A stretch of 64,000 nt of DNA from Datnioides undecimradiatus (Eukaryota; Chordata; Actinopteri; Lobotiformes; Datnioididae): contig WARS01000011.1 in assembly GCA_008933995.1 (NCBI GenBank), positions 15,130,016 to 15,194,015 of the forward strand, in the 5' to 3' direction. Shown one piece after another: positions 39,965 to 52,900 of this stretch. Below the pieces are notes generated by a model that was not told the DNA's origin, did no database searches, and was given only the letters and a program-made list of their open reading frames with translations. Numbering within the stretch: the first letter of the stretch is position 1; each line of letters starts with the position of its first letter. A program made the position numbers and the translations under genes.

Positions 39965-40078
39965 TGTGTGTGTGTGTGTGTGTGTGTCTGTGTGCAACCA
40001 TGCGTGCATGTATGTGTGCCCATTTGTCTGTGTGTCCATTTACGTGTGTGAATGCGTGCGTGTGTGTTTGTGTGTTTC
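39965..40078 (+). repeat. TG-rich microsatellite just before exon 2
   Basis: About 11 pure TG units at 39965-39987, then imperfect TG-rich sequence up to the polypyrimidine tract. It lies within 130 bp of the exon 2 acceptor, where TG repeat length can affect splicing. Confidence 0.85.
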
Positions 40079-40092
40079 TCTTGCTTTGGCAG

Positions 40093-40319
40093 GGCCCTGT
40101 CCTCGGTGGTGGCTCTGGGTGCCAACATCATCTGCAACAAGATACCCGGGCTGGCACCTCGCCAGCGGGCCATCTGCCAGAGCCGCCCGGACGCCATCAT
40201 TGTTGTGGGTGAAGGCGCCCAGATGGGCATCAATGAGTGTCAATACCAGTTCCGATATGGACGCTGGAACTGTTCGGCGCTGGGAGAAAGGACGGTCTTC
40301 GGTCAGGAGCTGCGAGTAG
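40093..40319 (+). CDS. wnt7b: wnt7b exon 2 (N-terminal Wnt domain)
   Basis: This exon is 227 nt, bordered by a TTGGCAG acceptor and a GTCAGT donor. It encodes residues 24-100 of the 349-residue form. It opens with [16 protein letters not shown], the WNT7B version (WNT7A has [11 protein letters not shown] at the same place, from memory). Cysteines at 38, 52, 73 and 84 are the first four of the 24 conserved Wnt cysteines. RWNCSALGE carries the first N-glycosylation sequon at Asn83. This segment forms part of the helical N-terminal domain that presents the lipid to Frizzled. The donor GTCAGT is a little weaker than the others in the gene. A TG-rich microsatellite occupies the last 130 nt of the intron before the exon. 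Confidence 0.97.
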
Positions 40320-40608
40320 GTCAGTCTGGGTTCTATCACAAAAGGGAAAGGGTGTGGGTGTGTGGGTGTGCATTTGTGTATGTTTGCTCCTGTGTGTCTG
40401 TCCTCGTGAGAATATTTTGGAGCCGTGGAAGTGAGGATATGTTTTGCCAAGTGATGCCATCTCAGACCAGTGATCACCTCTTTTACTAAACAAGTTTAGA
40501 GCCAAAACCTTTCGTTTAAGTTAGAAAGATGATTAAATATAGTTGAATGTACAGGTGTACATGTAGTTTTGAGTCAATGCTTTGGGGCTAATGTTTTCTA
40601 CCATGCAG

Positions 40609-40621
40609 GGCCCTCTGTTGG
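40609..40621 (-). promoter_or_regulatory. CTCF-like motif in intron 2, close to exon 2
   Basis: The minus strand reads CCAACAGAGGGCC, a good CTCF-type core. It is 290 bp after exon 2 and points back towards the promoters, so it is convergent with the motif at 31858. Confidence 0.4.
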
Positions 40622-43600
40622 ATAGATTACGGCAAATACATGTTATGTTGCACCGCTGTCAAGGACATGGTTGGGCTAACCTGTTAAAAGGGAGCCTCGG
40701 GCAAAAACACAGCTGAGCTATACATAACTGGAGTAAACTGGAATAGTTAAAATCTTAAAATCAGATTCAGACACAAGGCAAAAATAGGTACCGATGCACG
40801 CCCTTCTTGATTGGTAACAGAATTCAGTGGTGCAAATAATCAACATGTAGAAAAAATACATTTTTTTAAATATTAAATATTGCTCCAAATGCCACACGTA
40901 ATTAAAGATACACGCAGCTAAAATGTTAAAAGAGGATTTGCTCTCACAGCCATAAACATCGCCTTCTTTGATGTATGTTTTCAGTTTGAGTGACATAGTG
41001 TTGCAGTGATTCACTGGGACACACTGATGCATAGGAGTACGCTATGTCATATGTTGTTTTTGTAGCAGTGAAGCTGTTTCATGGGTGATTTAAGGGAAAA
41101 ATCAGGGTTCTTGAGGTCAAGGTTTGGAGTGTCGTGCAGGGAATAAGGTCATTGTTTGAGAGTATGAATGCTATCTGCGATAGGTCTTTTTCGAGTGTGC
41201 CTTCACAGAGGGTCATTAAATGAAAAACTGTACACCGAAACATCTTACAAAAAAGGGATAACAACTTGGAGGTTGCGGGTATACGGATTGCTTTCTAAGC
41301 TGTGTGCAATCACTTTTGATTGTCATTTGGTAATGATAATGAAATTGACAACGATAATACCGCTGGCTTTCCCAATTTAAAAAGAACAGAAGTTACATAA
41401 TGCGCGTTTTGAGCCATCGTATTGTCTCAGTTTTAAGAAAGAGTAAGAACAGTATCAAAAATGTGGTACCAGCACCCGACCCTCTGAGCCCCATGAAATA
41501 TGGCTCTTCACAAGCCAAACCCAAGCTGCACACATCACACAGGCAAAACTCAAACCAGCAACACACAGTCTCTTTGACTCTCTATTGTATAACCATTCGC
41601 GTTGGCATTGCTCAAGAGGACTTCACATACTGCTGATTCCAGCCCATCTTAGTTGTCCTCTTTTCAATTGACGTGTTGTTATATTCCTCCAGCGTGCTCT
41701 GGTTTCTGTTGATGTAGGTTCAGCAATGAGCCCGTTGGTTAGCAGCATGCCGTCCGTTGCTGGCTATGCCAAAGTTATGGAAAAGCTACCGAAAGGCATT
41801 GGATCCCTAATGGGGAAAACGTATGGTTGAAAAATGATAGCGCAAATGAGGAGACAACTAATGGTGTTATTGCAGAGAACGCTCGTCGAACCAAAATAGA
41901 TGGACACATCTGTTGTTAATCGTGCAAAAATTGGTTGTGTCCATGCCTGGCTGGCTCATGAGAGTGTGCACATACATGCAGAAAAAGACGTCAAGCAGAC
42001 AAACATTTACATTTACGATGCCTTTGTTTGAGAGACTTGGCATTCCGCAAACCTCTTTTGCATCGCTTTTGTTTTACTGGGACTTTTATATATTTCCTTT
42101 CATTTAGAAGATGCTTTGTTGCCATTACGTTGCGGTTGGGCTGTGCATTTAATCCAGTGGCTCTGTTAACAATCACTCCTCTTAAGGAGCAGCTGAATTA
42201 GCTCCAGCTCTCTCTCCAAAAGCATTTTTTCTTTGTTGTGAATGTGGCGCTTTCTTTTGTAATGGAGCTCATGTTGTTTTCCTCAACACTCAACATCCTC
42301 TTTTCTCTTCCTTTTGGTCTGTTCTTTTGTGTCCCTTTTGAAGGGCGTAGAGATTTGGGATATTAGACACTTGCTCATCAGAAGCATCTGTGTGTCTACT
42401 CTGGATTTCTGTAGGACTGACGTTTGTTTGTATGTATTTTAGTAAAGTCGTTGTTGTCTAATGATGATGTGAAAGTGCCTATCTTTGTGTTTTTGCTGTA
42501 CATGCGAATTTACACGCTCAATCGGCTTGAGGCCATCCAAACCCATGGGGGCTCTTCTACTCTCTGCAAGCCATGCTACATCCCATGATGGCGTCATCTG
42601 AATTTCATGCTCGCCTTTGCTCTTCTTGTTTGGTTTCCATAGTGGATCTACACAAATAAATGCTCCATGTGCCTGCGCTGAGCGCATGACTGTTGGTGTC
42701 CAGTTCTGGTGAGCGATGACTACTGGGCTGCCATGATTGTCCAATAATGATGGGACTTGGTGGCCTTCTCAACAAAGTATTCCAACGATGACGTCTTCTC
42801 ATAGACCAGCGTGGAACTTGATTTTGCTCAGGGTTCCCATGAAAGATTTATGAAGACATTTCTGATTTGGGTTTTTGATGCATAAAGAAAATAACCAGCG
42901 GATAGGGACTTATTTTTTGCCTTTTTTTGCTTATTTTTCTTCAACATATTCACCACAGATCTGCTGGTATCTTATGCTGGACCGCGATGTACAGATGTGA
43001 AATGGTTTTATGCTTATTTGACCGGTTAAAAAAGAATATATCTGGCGGTGGAGCATGAACTTTCTCAAATAATATTTTGGACCAGAAATAGTAACGTGTC
43101 ATGGCAACGTCTTGTGTGTCGGTGGCACCCTGCAGTCTCGCTCAAGTAGTTCTTGGTCATTTTTAAAAACAAGAACACTGTGAGAAGAGATCTCTTCTTG
43201 AAGTGAACAGATTTATTCTTCAGCACCACAGGGATGTAAGAGGGAGAAAATGCTGTTTGTGCATCTTGACAGTGTTGGCATATTACGTGAAACCCATGGC
43301 TGCACCGAGGCTCACACAGCAGCTCTTTGTCTGTGGGGTCGGTAAACTGTCTAAACTGAGGTTTGTGCGCTGGCTTTGTAATGTGGGTTCATAGTTTCAG
43401 AAGGTAACACAAACAATCTGCAGTGTTAGAAGAATCAGTAACTGTAAAAAAAAAAAAAAGTCAGTGTTTTACATTTTAATGAGTTCTTTCACTGGCAAGT
43501 GACGGATCAAAACAAGAACACACACCCATTCACACAAAAATATGATTGTGTAATAAATGTGTTATTGATAAACTGTGGTAAAAAGCAAGCCAAAAGTTCA

Positions 43601-46600
43601 GAGATGAACAATAAATTCACTTAGCGACTGGAACATTTGTTTCACAGAAAAAAAAAAGGTTGTATTGAATTGAATTGAAATGAACTGAGAAATCCCCCTC
43701 ACCACTGGGCATTACCTCATCCTGGAAACATGAAAGATGACAGTTTTTATCCCTCTTTCAGCACGCACAGGTATGGTTTTGTCACATGACGACTGAGCTG
43801 TGAGACTCAGGTGGACGGCTTATTTGTAGGGACTCCGCACAGCTCAACACGCCCAAAGCAACCACAAAGCTCTTGATTACCGATACTGCTTTGATAGTCT
43901 TAATCGTTATATGATCGTTTAACAAATCACCTATCTAAACATATTTGTAATCTAATTCACTTCACTGGAAGAGGAGGAGGTGGAAAGCACCTCAATTGTT
44001 CATTCTAATTATCGGCATTGTCAGCATGGAAACGCACACAGCCATTGTAATGCAGCGGAACATTTACAGAATATCTTGTGCGTAATTCACAACGCTCGTC
44101 AGATAAAGAACTTGTTTGAAACCAGGAACCAGATGTTGTTTCACTCGCCGCCTGGTGATGTGTTTAGGTTTCTGTCTGGATGCTTAGCTCTCGAAAAGAC
44201 ACCTGCAGGTGTGAAGAATATGTTGCAGCGTGTGTCTCAAACACACTGTTACAGTCAGCCTCGCATCAGCGGGGCCACCCATTATCACCAAGGTAGAAGC
44301 TTTTCCAGTAGACTTTCTACAGTGATTTATAGCTATGGAGGCTCGTGTCCGACAGCACAGAGAATTCCCTACAAGCAGTCTGGTTATGTGGAGCTTTGCA
44401 GTGTCCTTAATTGGTCCAGCTTCTCATAAAGTTTCTGAGTTTGTCTCAGCAGGGGATGTAGTGATTACTTTATCCCTTGGAGGATAAATCTTGTAAAACA
44501 GAACAAGTTGCATGTTTTGACTGGGCCTGTCGCAGTTGTTTCATAATTCCCGGATTGAACTGACTGCGGACATTATGCATAATGGTTAGCATCGTTTCCA
44601 TTCACCTGTATAACAGAACGTAACATTGATGTTTCCACAACTATTTCGGAGCCTGTTTTCACCATTTGATGATTTGATGACATCATCTTGTTTTGCAACC
44701 CTTTTTTGGTGTAACGGTGTAATGCCATCTGATTGGAGAGTCAGCACTACCGGCTGTTTATCTCTGGGTTCTTCTAATTCCTTACAAATGCACAACGGTA
44801 GCAAATGAAAATACACGTTACCTTGCATTTTCAGTTGATGATTTTAGTAAATCGTTAATCGCAAGTGATTGTATGACGATTAATAGACAGCTAAAGTTTC
44901 TTGGCAGCTCTAAGTTTCAATAAAACATCTAACAAATAGCTTTGCGGATTCACTTTAGCTGGTGTGAACGAGTTCATCCTGCAGTAATATAGTTTTTCAA
45001 TAGGAATGATGGCTGTTTTTGCCTTTAGAGCATTATTCAAGGGTTCATAACTCGAACTACTTTATCATTAATTGATGTTTAAGCCTTTTTTGTATTTATT
45101 TTTCAGCATGGAGATACATGATTGTCAAAGTCAAACACTACAGCCGTTCCCTCTAAAGTTTAAGATAAGTTGCAGTGCCGGATATGGGTGTGAGACTGGC
45201 TGCTGTATCTTGCTGCAGTGGGTTCAAGCTCTGCACTGCTGTAGGCTGTCGGCTGGGATCTGACAGTGCTCGTTCAGTTTAGCAGTGTCCCACTAGGTCA
45301 TCGTGGGAGACCACAGACACCACAGCTACTGCAGAGCTCCACTGCCAGTTAGACACTGTGGAAAAGTGGGCGATTTAGCGTTTTCTCTCAACACCTTATT
45401 GTCAAAATGCCATCAGCTAGCGCACGGCATGTGCATTTGCGATAGTTTCCAGTGTTTGTTGCTCGTGATTGAAGATGTAACCATGTTTTCTGACCGTGTC
45501 TGTATGTATTATGGAATTCTTTAGCATGGCATATGAAATCATGGAATACACCCCTTCAACAAAATGTTCCAATCCCTTCTCCGAATCTGCAAATTCCCAC
45601 ATCATCATAATCAAGTACAGGGGAAAAGCTAGTCCCGTTCTGCTCCCATTTAAGTTTTTCATTCAAATCCCCCAAATTATGAACACTAAACCTTTCCCCC
45701 TGCTCTGTGATCCAGTCTTAGTTTTGGACTGCAGGGAGGAGATGTCGGCATTTTTTCAAAAACTAAAGATCAGCCGACCGCAAGTCTAATGCATTCTCTC
45801 TGTGCTGCCTGCTCTTGGAGGCAGTCTTTCTGTTCTGGAGCTGCTCCATGGTATTACATTCGCTTTCCAAGAGAGCACACATTAATAGTTGGTTTATTGA
45901 GCATTACAGACCCAGAGATATCTTCATTCAGCAGAGGTGATTCAGTTTCAAAGGCTGGTCATTTGATATTTACTTCGCTCCTCTACTGTCAACAGAAAGT
46001 GTATTCAGTTCAGAAGATGGCTTCTGCTGGCACCTTCCCTGCTGCCTGACACTGCTCGACACAAGACTTGAGGGTAGATGGATTGATGGAAAAATGAAAG
46101 CATCCCCCTTCTTGTTGCAGCTCTGTCCCTCAACAGTTTCTCTGTTTTGCAAAGAGCATTGGCTCTCTTATTATACTCTAACTGACAAATTGGAGAACAA
46201 CACCATAAACTCCCAGTGAGATTTGAAACTGGCAATTTAAGCGCGTCTCTGTTTCCTGTGCAAAAGCAGATTTAGCAGTCCTCCGCTTGTGCCCCGCTCT
46301 GGTGCTGGCATGAGCTGGTACCTTCAGTCTGCAGAAATGTGGAATGAATTATCCTCTGCTAACAGAAATGGGTGTTATTGAGTGGCTTGTTGCAGTCTAT
46401 TAAGAAGTAATAATAAAATTAGAGGCAAATCCATCAGCGAGTGAGGAGGAAGGGAGCTTGTTTCAGGATAAGAATGGCAAACGCGGTCATTTCTCCACTT
46501 ATAACACTTGGCCCGGTTTCCGGATGAAGCGCTCTATTTTAAATATTTCTGTCAGGGCAGATCAAGTGGCTGTGATTTGTCGATGCCGTTTTATCATGCG

Positions 46601-47590
46601 TATTTAAGTGTGCTCTGCCATGCGTGAAGTGCATCGGAAAAGCCCCGCGTGGGTTCCTGTTACGCATCACACATTATAGGTTGACGGGTTTGGGTGATCT
46701 TTGCCCCGTGCTTTAACTTTAACACACGTAGCGTATCAGATGGACAAACTTTATTGTGCTGTTGGATTTATTCAGTTCCCAACCTTGGTGATCTAGATTT
46801 TGGTAATCCATTCCACTATTAATGGACATTTGTACCTTTTTCCTTCTTTAATATGTTTTGTGTAGCATCAGACATTCCTTTGGTTAACCACCTGTAATAG
46901 AGATGCCCTTCACTTAAAAGGCCTGCTTATGAACACCTCACAGCTCTGTTCAAATTGCAATGCACTTGATGTCAGCGATTAGAGCTTGAAAATGGACACC
47001 TTTCAACGGCTACACTCAGCATCAAAGGCCAGACACTGGCCCCCTTGTCATAAAATGGCCTGCTCTGGTTACTCTCTGTTTGACTTTCCAGCCAGTTTGT
47101 CACCGTCCTGATTCATGCTTTTCATCTGAAAGAGGTTTCTGTTGTGCCCGGCAGTGAAATATTACAAAAGTTCAATCATGCTGCCTCTGGCTCATTGCAC
47201 AAGAATGGACAGAGCACTTGAGCAGGTGAGCCTTTTGCTGCAGAGGGAATACTGCTGTGTATTTGCTTGAGTTGTGCCGAAAACATGCTTCGACTACGTC
47301 TGTTGTTTAAACAATCATATTGAAAGTTGAAGGGGTGACATTGTTGTATTTGTGTTACTTTGACACAGGAAGGCTATTATGGGAGAAGGGTTGCAAGATA
47401 AAGGGCCATTTTGCTCCGTGACCTACATCCTCGCTCTCTCTCGTTCTCCCGCTCTCTCTTCAGTTTGCTCTTTTTTTCTGGCCCGCATTTACCTCAAACA
47501 GACACTGAGCTTCTGCCCCCAAGATGTGTTTCATCGCTAGAAACTCGTACAGACGGCACTACGGTCACATATAGAGGCTTAGGCTGAAAG

Positions 47591-47643
47591 TACATACATA
47601 TATAAGTGTATGCATATATATGTATGTATATATACACACACAC
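47591..47643 (+). repeat. TA/TG/CA mixed dinucleotide repeat
   Basis: Alternating TACATA, TATATA and GTATG runs ending in CACACA. Confidence 0.8.
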
Positions 47644-49884
47644 TCAGATGATGGCATTGGGTGATCCACCTGCCAGGACTGCAGGGGCCAAATCAGCATC
47701 TAGTCAGATAAAGGATGTTTTAGTCAGCAGGTTCATTGAAAACCACTTGTGTGGAAAGAACTCCCGGACAGGCATGTACTTGATCGGGAGCTGGAGATGC
47801 AGGACTCCTTGAAGCGGAGCTCCCTCTCAGAGGAGGGGAAAGGTCACTACAAACAGACAGAGCCAGACATAACTCACTGCTGAGGTTGGTTTTTGTATCC
47901 CCGGTTTACACAGTGGAGGAGGATAAGTGCAAAGAGGATGTGGTTGATACAAGTTTTTGGATTTTGGCTTAGTGTTTTACATTCCATACCATCTTAAAAA
48001 AGCTGAATTTGTCGAAGATTGAAGGTTATGCAGTCTTTTTATGTTTGGATGCATTGTGTCAGGGACAATAGATGCACTGGATTTTTGTTTTTATACCTCG
48101 AGCTATTCTGAGCAATGGTGCTAAAATCAAAAAGATCGGTGATAGCGTTCTCACTTAGGCCACTTTGGCTTTTTTACTTGAGTAAATGTTACAACGGAGG
48201 CACATAACAGGCAAAAATCTGATGGTTTAATGCTTTGAATCAGGTGGAATTTAAAAACGTTCCTCTGGCAGTCGTAGCTAATGATTACGCTCCTTACTTT
48301 TTATTTGTTGCTAAAGGCTTATAATAGCCATTCATTTGCATTTACACCCACATATCTGACATTTCTCTTCTCATACAGGCTGCGCTACAAGCTTTGGGTT
48401 TAAGGACAACAAAATACTTGCAGATTATAAATGCATTGGCGGAGCTCCTTCCCCTTCTCGGAATCAGTTGATGGTCATTTGTGGTGAAATCATATCCCCG
48501 CAGAATGCAAGTACAACATCACAGTCCAACCTAAGGCTAATAATGAACGGACGAGAAAATCTATTCAAATGGCCGTGTGGTTCCACTCGTGCTTTGTTTC
48601 CTCATTCTGACAAAGTGAAAGGAAATGCAAGTTGAAATATTAATTTCGACCAGCTGAACTTTTTTCGACAAACTCCTTTCAAGTCATGTGGCGATGCCGT
48701 CTCGAAGACCGACGTTCAAGTTAAATATCAACTGCAGGATAAACATTGTTTCATTGAAAGCAAATAAGTCGGTTGTGCAGACGACCGACATCCAGAAAGA
48801 TAAAAAAAAAGGGAACAATCAATCTATGACGTCATAATTTAAAGGCCATCGTTGGAGACTTTGGAGCTTCATGGTTAAATTCTAGCTTGAAGAAACTGCA
48901 GTGTTACCCTGTTTGACATATGAGCTTAGTCTGTTGGCTATGAGTGTTATACCCAGGTCTAGCTTAATAAAGACAGTCAAAAACTCATTCTTCAAAACCG
49001 GGGGGGTGGGTTTCAATAGCTTTGACACTGGTGAACTCTCCGAAAACACCATCAATCATCTCGCTGCCGCTGAGGTTTCTCCCTTTGTGGGATTAGTTCC
49101 TTGTTGACTGTACGCCCTTCAGGCAAGTTGTGGTTATCGACTCAGATATGCAATCATTCACCCAATTATGTTATCCCACATACGTCAAAAATATTTGTCA
49201 TTATCATTAAAAGACGCTATATCGAGGCAGCTATCACAAAAAGACGCTCTGCAATGCATCGCGGTGCCGAGCTACCAGCGAATGTGCAGTTTCACTCCGA
49301 GGCAGCCAAGTGCTTGATACCATGCGGATAACGGCGTGGAAATGATGCGTGCATTGTGTTATGGTGGAACGGTGGTGGATAAAAGGCCTATTTTTCAGCC
49401 CGTCATCATGTGGGTAGCCGTAATCCTCTCTGCCCTCCTCTGTGTGAGTTCAGAGAAAACAGTGCAGTCGTATGTAGAGTGCGTGTGTGTCCCAGTGTGT
49501 AGGATCTTTCCCCTAACTTTATCAGATAGGAGAGTCTGATGTTTTGTTGTTCTACAGTGTGTGGGCCGTGGTCATCATGTCTCGGTAAAGGTCATTTCTT
49601 ACTCTTTTCTCCCAGTGTTTCGCCTCACATCCCCTGCCCACAACATGTGTCTGGATCTGGGGTGGGGCCTCTCGTCCTACGCGACCGAACAGCGCTATCA
49701 TCGCCAGGCCCCTTTGCTTGTTCATTCATCGGCTCTGTCTCTGTCTCAGACTGTGTGGGTGTGTCGGGAGCTGGGGTCCCTCTCCTTTCCCTCACCCCTC
49801 TCTCTCACTCTCTTTCTCCTACCCACCCACTGTCTGTGTGCTGACGTGGCCCGGGGTCGTTCTGGGCCCTGGCCCTTGGGCCCC

Positions 49885-49917
49885 TGTGTGTGTGCGTGTG
49901 TGTGTGTATGCGTGTAT
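49885..49917 (+). repeat. TG microsatellite in intron 2
   Basis: TG repeat broken by CG steps. Confidence 0.85.
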
Positions 49918-52900
49918 GTCATTCGTCCCTCCCAACCCCGCAGTGATGTGTTATCGGTGGGATCTGCGTCTGTCTGTGTCTGCCAGTGCCGCTAGACGCA
50001 GGAGGAAACAGGATGCGAGAGGATCAACTGTAATCTCACAGCGCGCTTTGTTCCACACAATCCCAGGCCGATCACTGTATTCTCTACACGCAGGGCCGCC
50101 ACTGGACATTTACATGTGCCAACAATCACACCGCTACTGGCCCACTTAGGTGAGAGCACAGAGAGAGGGAGAGTTTGTGGGTTTGAGGCAAAGAGATATT
50201 GGTAGGAGGAAGAGGATGTTAAGAGACCTGGAGCTTTATTTGAGGGTTTGCTGAATGTCAACGAATATGGAAATGTTAGGTCTGGAGGTTTCTTTTGTAA
50301 TGAGAAAGGAAACATGTCATCAGTGGCATATTTGACTTGCTGATTATAGTGATGATGATAATGATATCTTCAGCGATACGATGTGGGATTGATATATATC
50401 TCGGTAAATATGTTTCCATTGAAGATGAAACAAAGTCAAATGGGATCGAAATTGAGGAAAATCCTCAACGCTGTCCTCGAATGAACTTGATGATTACCAC
50501 TTACAGCACATGCAGGCCTACATTTCTAGATCTGAGCAGGTGAGGTCCTGATTCGGTCTCATTATTAGGATGAAAGGGTGGGAAGACGGATTTGTGCCTG
50601 TTTTAGCAAGCCTCGGTATTCAGTCAGAAAGCTTTATCTCCACCTCGGGGAGATCAGGGAAGAAAAAGGATGCTTTTGAGATGCTTTCTGCCAGCCCAAT
50701 TTTCTATGCCTGGGAGGCAGCTTACTTAGATTCTCAGCATTTAATACCGGCAACGTTAAATACCCTCATAATTGTTTTAGCTTTACTTCTCTAAGCCCTC
50801 CTTATTATGCGAATCAAAGTCGGGACCCTACAGCGAGTGCCTGTGCCAAAGCGTGTCACTTCCCCAGCGCCATGATGTTAGTGCACTGAGAATGTGAGCC
50901 TAGTTCTGGTAAAACAATATTATTTTATTGTACAGGAACACGGCTGTGCTAATTCCTCAAGCTGCAAACCTCACGGACCACAACTTTGTCTATAATTTGC
51001 TGGGAGCATATGTTCATAGCAACGGTACATAAAGCGGAACGGAAAACAGTAGTAGAGAGCGCATTAGTCAGTTCGGCGATTGGTATACAAAGCAAAGGGG
51101 TTTTCCTCCAACTTTCTTCCCCCTCCATGGGGCCCTAGAGTCACAGTTCCAGCACTGAGTCTAACTTTGGTTGGAGCTTGTTTTCAGTGTTTTGGGTGTC
51201 ATAACTTTATAATATATGTACAGGGTGAAGAACGAGCCTTTTTAATGCAGCCTGCACGAAAACATACCAACAACTTCATTTAAATAAGCCTAGAAGTATA
51301 TCAGATTGCTTTTTGATTCGGTCTTTTGCAGATGTTTTTGGTGGTATGTTTCATATTTTTGAAATTATCTTGCTGTATAAAGTTTTGCTTTTGTTTTTTT
51401 AAAATGAAGAGTGGGGACTTTCTTGGTTTGGCTTAAGGACGTTTATTTGGAGAGCCGAAGGGCAGCAAGGCAGAGAAAGTAGGGGGGAATAAGTAGAAAA
51501 ACCAAGAGGATTTGGTTTAAAGTCAGTGAATCTACATCCATCTCCAGAAAAACAACTTTGGTTATCCCCATTTCCAGCAAATCTAGTCGGCCGAGGCAAA
51601 ATGGCAGGTGAGTTTGAAGAATTTACAACCGTTATGTCATTCAGCTTCCTTTCTTGTTTATAGTACATAGCCAGCCAACATCACAACACAGTGTAAAGAC
51701 TCCTGGCCACCAGCAGGTGACACTTTCCCCTTTGTTCACTGTAGTGCCATTTGTCCGTGACAGGATGTCCCTGTGCTTAATGGATATGAAGCTCCAAAAC
51801 TCCAGCGTGTCGTCGTGTTGTTGCGTTGTAATTTCTTATGCAATCCAATCCTGCTCTGTCCCCGGGGTGTGAGTGCATGTCCGGGACGTGGGGGCCATTA
51901 AAAAGCTTTCCCCTTCGCTGCCCTCACTGCTCCACCGACAGGCTTGTCTTGTGTAGAGAGGCCATTCAGCTGCACGGCTGGGCTCTGCCGGTCTGTGGGT
52001 GTGTGTTTGTGCATGTGTGTGCGCCTTCCTCTTGCTTGGCAGGACCCCCCACCATTAGTCCAGCCTAAACTCCTTCTCTCCAGCTCTTTTCACCTGCTAA
52101 ATTTCTTCTCCTATCCTTTCACCGCATCAGATCCTCCTCACCTTCGCAGCAACTGCGTCGCATCTGCGCTTGCTGTCACAGCTCTGCATGCTTCACTGCA
52201 GCTTGCTTAGGCCGCAGACCTCCTTATGTACTTGTGCAACCTTAATTGTCAGAATCAGAATCAAATTTTGTGGTCAAGTATGCTGACACAAACAAGGAAA
52301 TTGACTGTGGTTGTCAGTGGCTTTCTATCTACCAGAAACAAAACATTAACATACAACTAACCATTTTTTTTTTTGTTTTAAAAAGACCAAGCAGAACAAA
52401 TGCAGTAGCTCTTCTGTGCAGGAGAGTTTAGCCATCATAGTAACCCAGACAAGCGAAATAGTAAGGTAATAGTAAAAGTAAGGTCTAAGATGATGTGTGG
52501 TCTCAACATCTAGAAAACAGATTCTTTCAGTTTGGATTTCAACCCTTTATCTCATGGCGGAATAGGCACTCTACAAACAAAATTGACCCTGGGTCGGTTT
52601 TGGGACAGAGCTGTGTCCAAGTTCCTTTAGTATATCTTTTCTCTTCCCTCCCTTGTCAGCAACACGGCCTAACCATGGCCTGTGAACAGCGAAGAAAGCG
52701 AAGCCTGTTGAGGTCAGCGGCAGTGTTACTACATCAGCTAGCCTATACTATGCCAGCGCTGCCTGTATAGTGCCGTCGGCTGTAAATCTCCTGTGCTGTG
52801 TCATGTGAAATTTGTCTAGCGGTGCGCCTGCCTCCGGCTCTAAACACAGATTGTCGTCTTAGCGGCGAGCCACGACATCCAGAGACTTCTTTTTGCGTCC

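Larger units (their letters stand above)
32974..40092 (+). other. wnt7b: wnt7b intron 1 (from exon 1a), containing exon 1b
   Basis: A 7.1-kb intron for the 1a transcript; 4.5 kb (35560-40092) for the 1b transcript. Borders are GTGAGT or GTAAGT and TTGGCAG. It contains the AATATTATAG cluster, the G-rich motifs, the CpG-rich block, an AC microsatellite and a TCF/LEF-type ATCAAAG at 33856-33862. Confidence 0.9.

Noticed and set aside
42439-42852. Minus-strand frame with protein-like composition, extendable upstream across two stops, considered as a pseudogene or transposase remnant
   Set aside because: I could not match it to Tc1, hAT, retroviral or any cellular family. Without a homologue the 101-codon open part is within chance.
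43219-43229. REST/NRSF site TTCAGCACCAC
   Set aside because: Only the left half matches. The right half needed for strong binding is missing.
47606-47812. Open frame starting within the TA/CA repeat at 47.6 kb
   Set aside because: The start lies in low-complexity sequence and the 55 codons after the internal ATG show no known motif.
51707-51719. CTCF-like CCACCAGCAGGTG
   Set aside because: It deviates at two core positions, so it was not listed as a site.
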